Below, piece by piece: positions 1 through 7,723 of a DNA stretch of 43,137 nucleotides. Below the pieces are notes generated by a model that searched no databases, was not told where the DNA came from, and saw only the letters and a program-made list of their open reading frames with translations. How positions within the stretch are numbered: the stretch's first letter is position 1; every line of letters starts with the position of its first letter. The DNA comes from Acidobacteriota bacterium. GTDB lineage: Bacteria; Acidobacteriota; Vicinamibacteria; Marinacidobacterales; Marinacidobacteraceae. Position numbers and translations under genes: made by a program. Location: contig JAPPGX010000068.1 of NCBI GenBank assembly GCA_028877265.1, forward strand, positions 1 through 43,137. Reading direction: 5' to 3'.

Positions 1-58
1 GATGTGTGCCTTTTTCAGTGCCCACTTCTGTGCAATTTTGCATGCCCGGTAACACTAC

Positions 59-1611
59 GGTCTATCCCCGCACACGCGGGGGAGCCCTTTTTGCGCCCTT
101 GAGCCACGGATACGCATGGGGTCTATCCCCGCACACGCGGGGGAGCCGCCGGTCCGGGGTCGTCATACGACCTCCGTCAGGGTCTATCCCCGCACACGCG
201 GGGGAGCCGTACTGCGTACGCCGGGCGGATCATGGCGCAGGGGTCTATCCCCGCACACGCGGGGGAGCCACGGTACCGCCCCACCTTCACGCTCACGCCC
301 GGGGTCTATCCCCGCACACGCGGGGGAGCCCATGCGGATTGACCACGTCCTCCCATCCACGACGGTCTATCCCCGCACACGCGGGGGAGCCTCTGACATT
401 ACGGTCCGCGCCTCCGATGGACTGGGTCTATCCCCGCACACGCGGGGGAGCCGGGTCCACGCTTACGGAGCGAGTCCTGAATTACGGTCTATCCCCGCAC
501 ACGCGGGGGAGCCTTCCCCTTCCGGGTCTTTTTGCGTATGACGACGGGTCTATCCCCGCACACGCGGGGGAGCCCACAAGCGGAGCCGCTGCACCTTGTC
601 TCCACAAGGTCTATCCCCGCACACGCGGGGGAGCCAAGCCTATCTAACCTCCCGACTGACCTACGGGGGGTCTATCCCCGCACACGCGGGGGAGCCCCCC
701 ACCATCTCCCACTTGCCCCCCGAGAACGCGGTCTATCCCCGCACACGCGGGGGAGCCTGAAGGCGGTTCTACCCGTGGCCCGGAAGATCCGGTCTATCCC
801 CGCACACGCGGGGGAGCCTGCTCTGGTATGGCGAGACCGGGGTGACCGCGGGGTCTATCCCCGCACACGCGGGGGAGCCGGGTTGTCCGCCAGTCCCGTG
901 CGATCACTGCGGGGTCTATCCCCGCACACGCGGGGGAGCCACCAGAACCCGCCGGCGGGTTCTCCGAGCGTTGGGTCTATCCCCGCACACGCGGGGGAGC
1001 CTTGCACTCGCAGTCCCGAGACGTGGTGGCTTGCGGTCTATCCCCGCACACGCGGGGGAGCCTGATCCCCCGAGAGATCTGGGCTTCGGTCGGGGGGTCT
1101 ATCCCCGCACACGCGGGGGAGCCGTCCCGATGGTGAACCCCGCGGTGGAGCGTGCGGGTCTATCCCCGCACACGCGGGGGAGCCCCAGTCTGATGGCTGG
1201 GGAGAAGATCACGATTGGGTCTATCCCCGCACACGCGGGGGAGCCCGTCTGGATCGTCTTGGCCGGGGACGGGTCGGGGGTCTATCCCCGCACACGCGGG
1301 GGAGCCTGATCCGTCCTCGGTCCACGCTCGACATTGACGGGTCTATCCCCGCACACGCGGGGGAGCCCCCCTCTCGGAACGCCCCGCCGAGATTCGCCAC
1401 GGTCTATCCCCGCACACGCGGGGGAGCCTCGCAGGATGAAGTGGACGTCCGGATTGAGACGGGTCTATCCCCGCACACGCGGGGGAGCCCGCGTGATCGC
1501 CCGGCAGGCCGTCACCGGCAAGGGTCTATCCCCGCACACGCGGGGGAGCCCTGACGTGACTTCGATGTTGAAACCGTGGCTTCGGTCTATCCCCGCACAC
1601 GCGGGGGAGCC
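59..1611 (-). CRISPR. Type I-E CRISPR array, 26 repeats
   Basis: Twenty-six copies of a 28-bp repeat occur with an unbroken 61-bp period, first at 59-86 and last at 1584-1611, leaving 25 spacers of exactly 33 bp. The plus-strand core is TCCCCGCACACGCGGGGGA, and I saw no mismatch in any copy, including the two ends. Read on the minus strand the repeat has the hairpin core CCCCCGCGTGTGCGGGG followed by ATAGACC, which matches the type I-E repeat class and is the polarity of the adjacent cas genes. The leader-proximal repeat is therefore 1584-1611 and the oldest spacer lies near position 90. Bases 1-58 beyond the last repeat contain no further copy. The uniformity of the repeats suggests an array that was recently active. 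No spacer is obviously duplicated. Confidence 0.98.
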
Positions 1612-1674
1612 TCTTATATTACAAGTGACTGCAAAGATGGTCGTTACACGGAATCGAACGAGAATTTCTGGCGC
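1612..1674 (-). promoter_or_regulatory. CRISPR leader candidate between cas2 and the array
   Basis: Only 63 bp separate the cas2 stop codon from the first repeat, so the leader is either very short or overlaps the end of cas2. On the minus strand the bases touching the repeat are AT-rich (ending CTTGTAATATAAGA) in an otherwise GC-rich locus. TGTAAT at 1623-1618 resembles a -10 hexamer, but no good -35 is visible upstream. A clear IHF site is not seen; one weak partial match lies around CAGTCACTTGTAAT. Assignment as leader rests on position and composition only. Confidence 0.6.
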
Positions 1675-1968
1675 TTACTCTCGTCTGGCAAGCAGGATTC
1701 CATCAGAGTCTACGATTTCTTTCGGAGCCTCGCCCAAGACTTCGATCTGGAGATGCCCGACCGCTTTGGTATCCCGCCAGATCAACACGAGAGAGCCGTT
1801 ACCCAGTGCGGCCCACCAATTGGACAGGACGTTCCACATTCGTGTCCGGACACTTGCGGACAGGTCCGGAGCGACATATACGCCCGGCGCGATTTCCAAC
1901 ATCACGGACGCGAGGAACCCGCGATACCGGTCCTCCACATTGCGCGTGACGACAAGGGCCATGGGCAT
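1675..1968 (-). CDS. cas2: Cas2e, CRISPR adaptation protein
   Basis: A 97-residue protein of the type I-E Cas2 subfamily, opening with MPMALVVTRNVEDRYRGFL and carrying the family's LLEI.PGVYV pattern (here VMLEIAPGVYV) in the first third. With Cas1 it forms the integrase that captures prespacers and inserts them at the leader-repeat junction. The length is normal for Cas2e, and there is no fused DEDDh nuclease domain as found in some I-E Cas2 proteins. It lies 7 bp downstream of cas1 and is the last gene before the array. The start at 1968 is preceded by AAGGA about 12 nt upstream; the second Met two codons later is also possible. Confidence 0.96.
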   Translation of the reverse strand: MPMALVVTRNVEDRYRGFLASVMLEIAPGVYVAPDLSASVRTRMWNVLSNWWAALGNGSLVLIWRDTKAVGHLQIEVLGEAPKEIVDSDGILLARRE

Positions 1969-1975
1969 GTCACAG

Positions 1976-2863
1976 TCACGTCCTTTCGGGTGATTCGGGA
2001 AACAGGGATTTTATCCGGGAGATCATTGACGGAATGACCTGTTCCCGGACCAGCGCGCGCCCCGTAAGCCGCCTGGTCACGCGCTCGATATTCTCCATTG
2101 GCCGGTCTGTGACGCGCTTGGCTGCCTTAAAGGCACAGGGAATCGTGATGGTGTCACGGTAGAGATCGGCAATATCGAGCACGAACGACTGGCCGGAGTC
2201 TTCGTGGATGAACCCCAGCTGCGGGATGGTGGCAGTCGCCGAGACGGCTATGGCTGCTGCTGCCTCGACGGCACTGGCCGCGTGGTTCAGTGCCTGATTT
2301 GGCAGATCATTCTTCGCTGGACGTGCCCGGTCGTACACACGTCCCCGCCACTCGACGCCTACCCTATTGGCGACCAGACGATATGTCTCCTTCATTCTCG
2401 CGCCCTCGATCCCGCGCAGCACTGTGATGTCGCGATGGGGCACCACTTCTCCCATTCGCCAGGCGTACATGCGACGAGCTACGTGAACCCGGGTGTTCTT
2501 TCGGGCCCAGGCACGCGCTTGCGCCCGGGCGACTCCCGATCGATCGGGAATCAGGGGCGGTGCGGTATAGCACCGCACGCCATCATCACCGACCGCTGCG
2601 AGAGCCGTGCCATGGCGGGCAAGCAGACGGAAAGCATCGTGGCTTACTGTCGACCCAGGACCCAACAGGATCAGCGAGATTCCCTGAAACGGTATGGCAT
2701 AGTGACCGGGTCCAAGTGGGTCGTTTTCTGCCGCTTGCGGACCTCGTTCGAAGGAGAGGGTTCCGTCCCGGACGGTCAGGGCGCCACGTGAAAGCCAGAG
2801 CAGCCCGTGCCGATCGGCGTGCGGAATCCTGGCCGTCTCCAGACCAAGCCGTCCCTTCAGCAT
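1976..2863 (-). CDS. cas1: Cas1e, CRISPR integrase
   Basis: A 295-residue Cas1 of the I-E type, the catalytic subunit of spacer integration. The metal-binding residues are all present: E153 in RGIEGARM, H220 in LGFIHE, and D230 and D233 in FVLDIADLYR. Each is displaced by exactly 12 from the E. coli positions (141, 208, 218, 221), so the catalytic core is collinear and intact. The gene follows cas6e by 5 bp and precedes cas2 by 7 bp, so it is probably translated from the same mRNA. No strong ribosome binding site is seen, suggesting coupling to cas6e. Confidence 0.98.
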   Translation of the reverse strand: MLKGRLGLETARIPHADRHGLLWLSRGALTVRDGTLSFERGPQAAENDPLGPGHYAIPFQGISLILLGPGSTVSHDAFRLLARHGTALAAVGDDGVRCYTAPPLIPDRSGVARAQARAWARKNTRVHVARRMYAWRMGEVVPHRDITVLRGIEGARMKETYRLVANRVGVEWRGRVYDRARPAKNDLPNQALNHAASAVEAAAAIAVSATATIPQLGFIHEDSGQSFVLDIADLYRDTITIPCAFKAAKRVTDRPMENIERVTRRLTGRALVREQVIPSMISRIKSLFPESPERT

Positions 2864-2868
2864 GGCAA

Positions 2869-3642
2869 CTAGGAACGCGCGGGCGGCCGCAACAACAGCA
2901 TGCCGTAGCCGTAGGCGCGATGACGGCCGAGTCCGCGCCGCAGGATGTCGGCAAATCTGTCGGGTTCCGTTACGGACAGTGTGCCGTGGACGGTCGCATC
3001 CGGTCCTTCCGGCATTTGGCCGGAGCCCCGAACCGCACGGCTACGCTGAAAAGCCGCGAGGTTGCCCGCCTCGAGGCTCGCTGCATCGCCTAGGCGCTCG
3101 GCGAGCCATTCGGCGTATACGGATTCGCGTGTCACACCGTGCTTTGCGCCGGCAGTGTCCGGATCGGCCCAGCCCTCCGGAAACCGTCGAACGACCTCGA
3201 GCCGGTAGGCGTCCACCTCCTGTCCTTTCCTCATCACCCGTCCGCTCTGCGGGTCCCTCAGGTCGCGAGCCAAACGGCGAACAGGACGCAGGCGCACATC
3301 GAAACCGAGACGCCTGCCCGAGTTGAAGCCCTCCGGCATCGGCTTCGACCTGAGCCGGCGTGTATCGATCACGGTTGCGCAATCGGGCGGTGCCACCGCC
3401 TCCGCAGTCTCACGGAGCATCTCCGCGTCCGCATCCGCGTAAGCATAGAGGGCCGCGGCACGGCGGCGCCCGGAGGCGAACAGCCGGAATGGTTGCAACA
3501 CGCCCCTGCCGAACATGGCGGACAGCAGGATATGGAGGGCGTAGCCGTCGTCGAACCATCCCCGGCGAACGAGTCCCCGTTCTCCCGCCCAGCGGTTGAA
3601 GTCCCGCCTGTCGATCGGCGCGTGGACCAGGTGCGTTGTCAT
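2869..3642 (-). CDS. cas6e: Cas6e, crRNA-processing endoribonuclease
   Basis: A 257-residue Cas6e (CasE/Cse3), which cleaves the repeat hairpin and stays bound to the crRNA 3' end in Cascade. The start MTTHLVHAP was chosen because it produces a 4-bp ATGA overlap with the cas5e stop; a longer reading upstream to 3885 would run through cas5e. The N-terminal region has the motif DDGYALHILLSAMFG, including a His in the position expected for the catalytic region. The C-terminus has the glycine-rich RNA-binding loop GLGRHRAYGYGMLLL typical of the family. The repeat's strong GC hairpin is the expected substrate. Confidence 0.95.
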   Translation of the reverse strand: MTTHLVHAPIDRRDFNRWAGERGLVRRGWFDDGYALHILLSAMFGRGVLQPFRLFASGRRRAAALYAYADADAEMLRETAEAVAPPDCATVIDTRRLRSKPMPEGFNSGRRLGFDVRLRPVRRLARDLRDPQSGRVMRKGQEVDAYRLEVVRRFPEGWADPDTAGAKHGVTRESVYAEWLAERLGDAASLEAGNLAAFQRSRAVRGSGQMPEGPDATVHGTLSVTEPDRFADILRRGLGRHRAYGYGMLLLRPPARS

Positions 3643-4355
3643 TCGCTGCCTTGCGGAGCGGCGATATGGCCTTCGCACAGTCGCCGGGCACCTCCGTGAA
3701 GCCCGCTCAGCCAGTTCCGTTCGTCCGTCACGTCCGTTGTGAGGTACGCGCCGTCCGTACCCTCGGATTCGGGCCAGAACGCGAGGTGCGAGGACGCCGC
3801 GCGCGGTGCAATCTCCCGTAGCGCGGCGCGGGCATTCGCCGCTCTCGCCACCCAGCCCTGGAAGATGGGCGAGGAAGGGAGGCACGACTTGCGTCCGACG
3901 AAGAGGGTGCGGGCCGGCCGGTCGAACGCAGCCGCCACGTCGTCCAGTGCCGGCGACTCGTCGGCCGGATCGAGTCTGAGCACGACGGCCATCCGCACAT
4001 CGGTGTGATAGTCACGCCAGCGCTGGTGGGCGCCACGAAAAGTGGCAAGTCCGCCTTGGCGTCCCACCGGTCGTCCGGTCGTGGTCCACGCCCGGTCATT
4101 GCGGGTGAGCTGCGCGGTCTGATAGTCGGTCAACCGCGAAAGCCCGGGATGGTGTTCCCACAACACACCGAACACGATTCGCTCCTGCAGCCGCTGGTGC
4201 TCCTGGCGCAGCGCCCGCGTCCATCCCATGGCGTTCGCTAGGAGGCCGGTCATCATCGACTGGGACGGGAAGTCCCGAATCACGCCGTGGGCGTCGATCG
4301 TCTCACCCCCGAAGGCCGCTAGCGGCGCTCGTAGCCGCAGATGCATCCACCGCAT
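3639..4355 (-). CDS. cas5e: Cas5e, Cascade 5'-handle binding subunit
   Basis: A 238-residue Cas5e (CasD). The N-terminus MRWMHLRLRAPLAAFGG is the typical beta-strand and glycine segment of Cas5 proteins, followed by PSQSMMTGLLANAMGW, which matches the conserved P.KS...GLLA.ALG region. It caps the 5' end of the crRNA in Cascade. Its ATG overlaps the cas7e TGA by one base (TGATG at 4357-4353), and its stop overlaps the cas6e start by 4 bp, so translation is probably coupled along the Cascade genes. No frame breaks are seen. Confidence 0.95.
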   Translation of the reverse strand: MRWMHLRLRAPLAAFGGETIDAHGVIRDFPSQSMMTGLLANAMGWTRALRQEHQRLQERIVFGVLWEHHPGLSRLTDYQTAQLTRNDRAWTTTGRPVGRQGGLATFRGAHQRWRDYHTDVRMAVVLRLDPADESPALDDVAAAFDRPARTLFVGRKSCLPSSPIFQGWVARAANARAALREIAPRAASSHLAFWPESEGTDGAYLTTDVTDERNWLSGLHGGARRLCEGHIAAPQGSE

Positions 4356-5491
4356 CAGGCGCTGCCGGCGCGCATCGCCTCACCCGACCAACGGGCCAAC
4401 CCGGGGAGTGAGACCGGGTCCGCACGCGGCATTGAGGCCTCTTCGCTGAGGCTCATCAGCCGACGCGATTCCCCCGTCTCGTAGGCCTTGTCCAGCCTCT
4501 CGAGGTGGATCCGGAGCCGCTCTTCCGCTTCCCTCGTGACAGGCCTGCAGTGTTTACGAAACGCCTCGGCCAGGCTGCGCGGCTGCCGGTCGCCAGCTTC
4601 CACCAGCACCCAGCTCGCGTAACCGTACGGCGCGGTTGGCCCCAGCTTGGCTCCCGGGGATACCGTTGCGATCAGGTGCACCATCCGGTCGGCGACCGAC
4701 CCGGCGAGCTCCGCGTCCTGGCCGAGATTGCGAAGCAGCGTGTCCCGGTCGATCACGACGTAGCCGTAGAACAGACCGCACGTCAGCTCGGTCTCCCCGA
4801 TGTGGTCGGCACCGGCATCATCCTCGATGCGGTGTAGGTCGTCGACGACCGTGAAGTAGTCGCTCTCGCTTTCCTCGGCGTGAACCGTGAACGCGTGTGC
4901 GACATGGACGGCCGCGTCGATGTTGGCCTGGACGTCCGACGTCACCATCCGGCCGAAAAGGGCGGCGGCGATCCCGCCCGGCATCGAGCAGTTGTCACGC
5001 ATCGCCTTCATGTTCAACGTGGACTTCTTGGCCCATTCGCGGGCCGCTGCCCGGGCCCCCTTCGGATCCCCACCGTGGGCCTCGGCAATCTTCCGGGCTT
5101 CATCGGCCAGGTAGGCGATCTCGGACTCGCCGAGCAGGAGCGGCTGCCGGTTCGACCGTTTGTCCCCCTTCAAGCCGTAGATGGCCTTCTGGAACGCAGT
5201 CTCGATCGCCTCGACGGTATCGGGGTCGTGGCCGGCGTCCCCGAGTGGCTCGATCACCCGGCGGGTGACGATTTCGCGGGAACGCACTCCTGCGGAAACG
5301 CCGTCTATCCGTTGGAGCGCGTGAACACTGTCCGACTTCCTCCAATGCCGCTTCAGGCACTGGGAGGAGACGCGCGTACGGACCTCGCCCCCGTACGTGA
5401 TGCGCTTCGCGAGACCCGAGTCGTCCCGGTTCAGCAGTGCGGCCGGGTAGCCGCAGAGGCTGTGGATCTGGAGGAATCGAACGTCAGCCAT
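4355..5491 (-). CDS. cas7e: Cas7e, Cascade backbone subunit
   Basis: A 378-residue Cas7e (CasC), the hexameric RNA-binding backbone of Cascade. The N-terminus FLQIHSLCGYPAALLNRDD, followed by a basic segment containing RTRVSSQCLKRHWR, is the signature of this family. It overlaps the end of cse2 by 8 bp. An AGGGAGA motif lies about 9 nt before the ATG. The length is close to that of E. coli CasC (363 residues), and nothing is missing. Confidence 0.97.
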   Translation of the reverse strand: MADVRFLQIHSLCGYPAALLNRDDSGLAKRITYGGEVRTRVSSQCLKRHWRKSDSVHALQRIDGVSAGVRSREIVTRRVIEPLGDAGHDPDTVEAIETAFQKAIYGLKGDKRSNRQPLLLGESEIAYLADEARKIAEAHGGDPKGARAAAREWAKKSTLNMKAMRDNCSMPGGIAAALFGRMVTSDVQANIDAAVHVAHAFTVHAEESESDYFTVVDDLHRIEDDAGADHIGETELTCGLFYGYVVIDRDTLLRNLGQDAELAGSVADRMVHLIATVSPGAKLGPTAPYGYASWVLVEAGDRQPRSLAEAFRKHCRPVTREAEERLRIHLERLDKAYETGESRRLMSLSEEASMPRADPVSLPGLARWSGEAMRAGSA

Positions 5492-6056
5492 CGGTGTCGG
5501 TCTCCCTGTCTTCGGATTCGCGCCGCCGTACCGCGGCTTCGGCGCGATAGTAGTCGCGGGCGATCCGGCGGCCGGTCTCGCCGCCGAATACGATGAAGTG
5601 CGCCAGCGTCACGAGATCGCACCGGTTCTGTTCGCTTGCCGACAGCCAGCGGCAGAGCCGGACCGAAAGTCGCCGGCGCATGCGGGGCGGGGCGGTGAGC
5701 AACCGGGCCAGGCGCAGCTCGGACAGGCCTGCGGCATAGAGCGTCCGCCCGAACGGCACGGCAGGATTGTGCGCCGATTTCCTGGATTCATCCCGCCCGC
5801 GCGGGGTCAGGATCGCAACCGCTTGGACCACGGACGCCCACGCGGGTTCCTGGCGTGGCGTCAGGTCCGGCGCCAATTCGGCCGTCAGCTTCCAGAACGC
5901 GGCTGCGCCCGCGCCGTCCAGCGGCCCGCGGCGCAGCGCGGCGGCTGACCCGGGATCCAGGCGTGCGATCTGGAAGGCCAGCTTCGGGACTGCCTTGCGC
6001 AGGTTCCACACCGGACCCGGGGGTCTTTGCGGGGCCGGCATGGTATCAGGCCGCAT
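5484..6056 (-). CDS. cse2: Cse2/CasB, Cascade small subunit
   Basis: A 190-residue alpha-helical Cse2 protein, present as a dimer in Cascade where it stabilises the R-loop. The C-terminal half shows the family pattern RRRLSVRLCRWLSAS, then CDLVTLAHFIVFGG and ARDYYRAEA. The start at 6056 is supported by AGGAGGAAGACC directly upstream; a second Met at 6041 lacks such a site. It overlaps cse1 by 11 bp and cas7e by 8 bp. Confidence 0.93.
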   Translation of the reverse strand: MRPDTMPAPQRPPGPVWNLRKAVPKLAFQIARLDPGSAAALRRGPLDGAGAAAFWKLTAELAPDLTPRQEPAWASVVQAVAILTPRGRDESRKSAHNPAVPFGRTLYAAGLSELRLARLLTAPPRMRRRLSVRLCRWLSASEQNRCDLVTLAHFIVFGGETGRRIARDYYRAEAAVRRRESEDRETDTDG

Positions 6057-7641
6057 GGTCTTCCTCCTCTGCCGTCTCTCGATCCCCGACGAAGATCTCG
6101 GGCTGATCGCTGAACACGCCCTGCCTGGTCCGAAGCCGTTGCCAGAAGATGCTGTGTGCCCGAACCCGGCTCCGGTGCCGGCGGATTGCCGGGCAGGGTA
6201 CCGCGCCTATCGCCTCATCCAGGAGATCGCTCGCGGACGCGATCATCCGCCTGGCGAACCCGGCTCGGATGCGGTCCCTCTCCGCGTCCCCCGAGGCCAG
6301 GAACCGTTTCTCAAGGACTGCGAAGTACTCAGAATCCGCCACCGAGTCCAGTCGGCGCATATAGGGACCGGCGAGCGCCCAGTGCGTCGCATCCACATCT
6401 GCGGCTGGTCTGCCACCGCTCGCCGCAACCCCGATGCCCAGCCGGAGGGCGCGTTGCACCTCCTGGATCTCTTCCAGCTGTGCGGCGGCGATCTGCGCCA
6501 GCGTGTCGCGATCAGCGCCCCCGAAGAGGGATGAAGCCACCTTCGGGGCAATCGAGATGTCGGTGCGTTGGTAATATCCGTCCGTTTTTCCCTGACCGCC
6601 CGCGACGCCCCGGGCGACCAGCCGCCAGCGTCCCCCTGCAGTCGAGCCGACCTGCATGGCAGCAGGCAGGCGGAATTCGCCGCTGCGGAAAATTAGGTTG
6701 TAGAGCCTGTCGTAGCGGAATCCGGCGCTGGTGAGCGACAACGCCTTGCCTTCCATGCTCACCGGGGTCCAGAAGTCGCCGAGGTTGCCCTTGGCTGCCT
6801 TGGCCGCGATTCGGGCCAGCTTCGATCCGGCCGTCCGCGCGGCGATCTTTCCGTTGGTGCGGACGAGCCGGACCCGGCGGCAGATCTCGATGAAGTAGGG
6901 GTCGAGCGTACGCAAGTCTAGGGCCTGGGTACCGTCCCAAGGTTCCAGCCACGTCAGTGCCAGACCCCCAGTCGGGTCGAAGTACATCTCGTACCTCTCG
7001 AGCAGGCGTGGTCGCCCGGATAGCATCCGGCCGATGTCGCTGAAGAGGTGGCTCCCCAACCCTCCGTCAGCGGGCGCGAGGCCGAGGCATGGGCGCGCCG
7101 AGAACCCGCCGTTCATACGCGCGATCCCGTAGTTCCCCGCGCCGAGGAAGCCGGACATGGTTTGCAGGTCGACCAAGGCGAACAGCCAGTCATCGGGCTT
7201 GCCGGCGGAAGCGACCGATGTCTTGACGTCGTGGTTCTTCGCGGTGACGAGGAGGTCGAGGTCGTCGGCGGTAGACGTGCGCCGACGGTACTCGGCTAGG
7301 CCGCTTGGTGCCGGGCACTGCATGAAGGCGGGCAGCGCTGCATTGTCGACAACCAGGCGCCAGGGCTCGTCGTCACTGAACTCCGGTGTCAGGCCACGCA
7401 GGAGCGCCTCCCAGTCCAGACGCCCGGCAGGCAGGGTTTGGTGGCCGGCCCGGTGCAGTGCGATCACGCCGAGCTGGGCGAGGAATGCATGCCAGGCGTG
7501 GCGCTGATGGGGCCGTAAGGCGGGATAATCCGAGACCTGATCGGAGGACAGCGCATCGTACACGCCGGGAAGCGACATCGCCATCGTCCCACCGCCGCCG
7601 AGGCGAACCCGAACCAACGGGTCCCGGAGCAGGTTGTACAT
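6046..7641 (-). CDS. cse1: Cse1/Cas8e, Cascade large subunit
   Basis: A 531-residue Cse1 (CasA), the subunit that reads the PAM and recruits Cas3. The start MYNLLRDPLVRVR matches the conserved N-terminus (FNLL.DPWI.V) of the family and is preceded by AGGAGATTCGAC, an excellent ribosome binding site; an upstream Met at 7704 would add residues foreign to the family. The middle contains the GNYGIARMNGGFSARP segment common to Cse1 proteins. It is the first gene after a 78-bp gap downstream of cas3 and probably begins the Cascade transcript. Confidence 0.95.
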   Translation of the reverse strand: MYNLLRDPLVRVRLGGGGTMAMSLPGVYDALSSDQVSDYPALRPHQRHAWHAFLAQLGVIALHRAGHQTLPAGRLDWEALLRGLTPEFSDDEPWRLVVDNAALPAFMQCPAPSGLAEYRRRTSTADDLDLLVTAKNHDVKTSVASAGKPDDWLFALVDLQTMSGFLGAGNYGIARMNGGFSARPCLGLAPADGGLGSHLFSDIGRMLSGRPRLLERYEMYFDPTGGLALTWLEPWDGTQALDLRTLDPYFIEICRRVRLVRTNGKIAARTAGSKLARIAAKAAKGNLGDFWTPVSMEGKALSLTSAGFRYDRLYNLIFRSGEFRLPAAMQVGSTAGGRWRLVARGVAGGQGKTDGYYQRTDISIAPKVASSLFGGADRDTLAQIAAAQLEEIQEVQRALRLGIGVAASGGRPAADVDATHWALAGPYMRRLDSVADSEYFAVLEKRFLASGDAERDRIRAGFARRMIASASDLLDEAIGAVPCPAIRRHRSRVRAHSIFWQRLRTRQGVFSDQPEIFVGDRETAEEEDHAA

Positions 7642-7694
7642 GTCGAATCTCCTGCTGGACTGTTTCCCTGCATGGGTGCAACATAGCATTAAAG

Positions 7695-7723
7695 AACTTA
7701 TCACGCTATAATTATCACGTCAA
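7695..7723 (-). promoter_or_regulatory. Candidate promoter of the Cascade operon with a direct repeat
   Basis: The gap between cas3 and cse1 is unusually AT-rich. On the minus strand TTGACG (7723-7718, just overlapping the cas3 stop) is followed after 17 bp by TAAGTT (7700-7695), a reasonable -35 and a weak -10. Within the same stretch TTATCACG occurs twice on the plus strand, at 7698-7705 and 7712-7719, a 14-bp period that could be a regulator site overlapping the promoter. Transcription from here would start about 45 bp before the cse1 ATG. Confidence 0.5.

Noticed and set aside
59-1611. Self-targeting spacers against the transfer module
   Set aside because: By eye I found no spacer matching the window; this is not an exhaustive search, so no claim is made.
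6-1620. Long open frames with repeated proline- and histidine-rich peptides across the array
   Set aside because: They are translations of the CRISPR repeats in different frames; the 61-bp period explains the frame changes.
1630-1672. GTTCGATTC on the minus strand resembling a tRNA T-loop next to the array
   Set aside because: Flanking bases do not form a T-stem, and there is no room for a tRNA between cas2 and the array.
3643-3885. Longer Cas6e starting at 3885
   Set aside because: The additional residues overlap cas5e in another frame and do not resemble Cas6e; MTTHLV at 3642 gives the usual ATGA overlap.
7642-7704. Longer Cse1 starting at 7704
   Set aside because: The start at 7641 has a strong ribosome binding site and the conserved family N-terminus; the upstream residues are unlike Cse1 and would run into the promoter-like gap.
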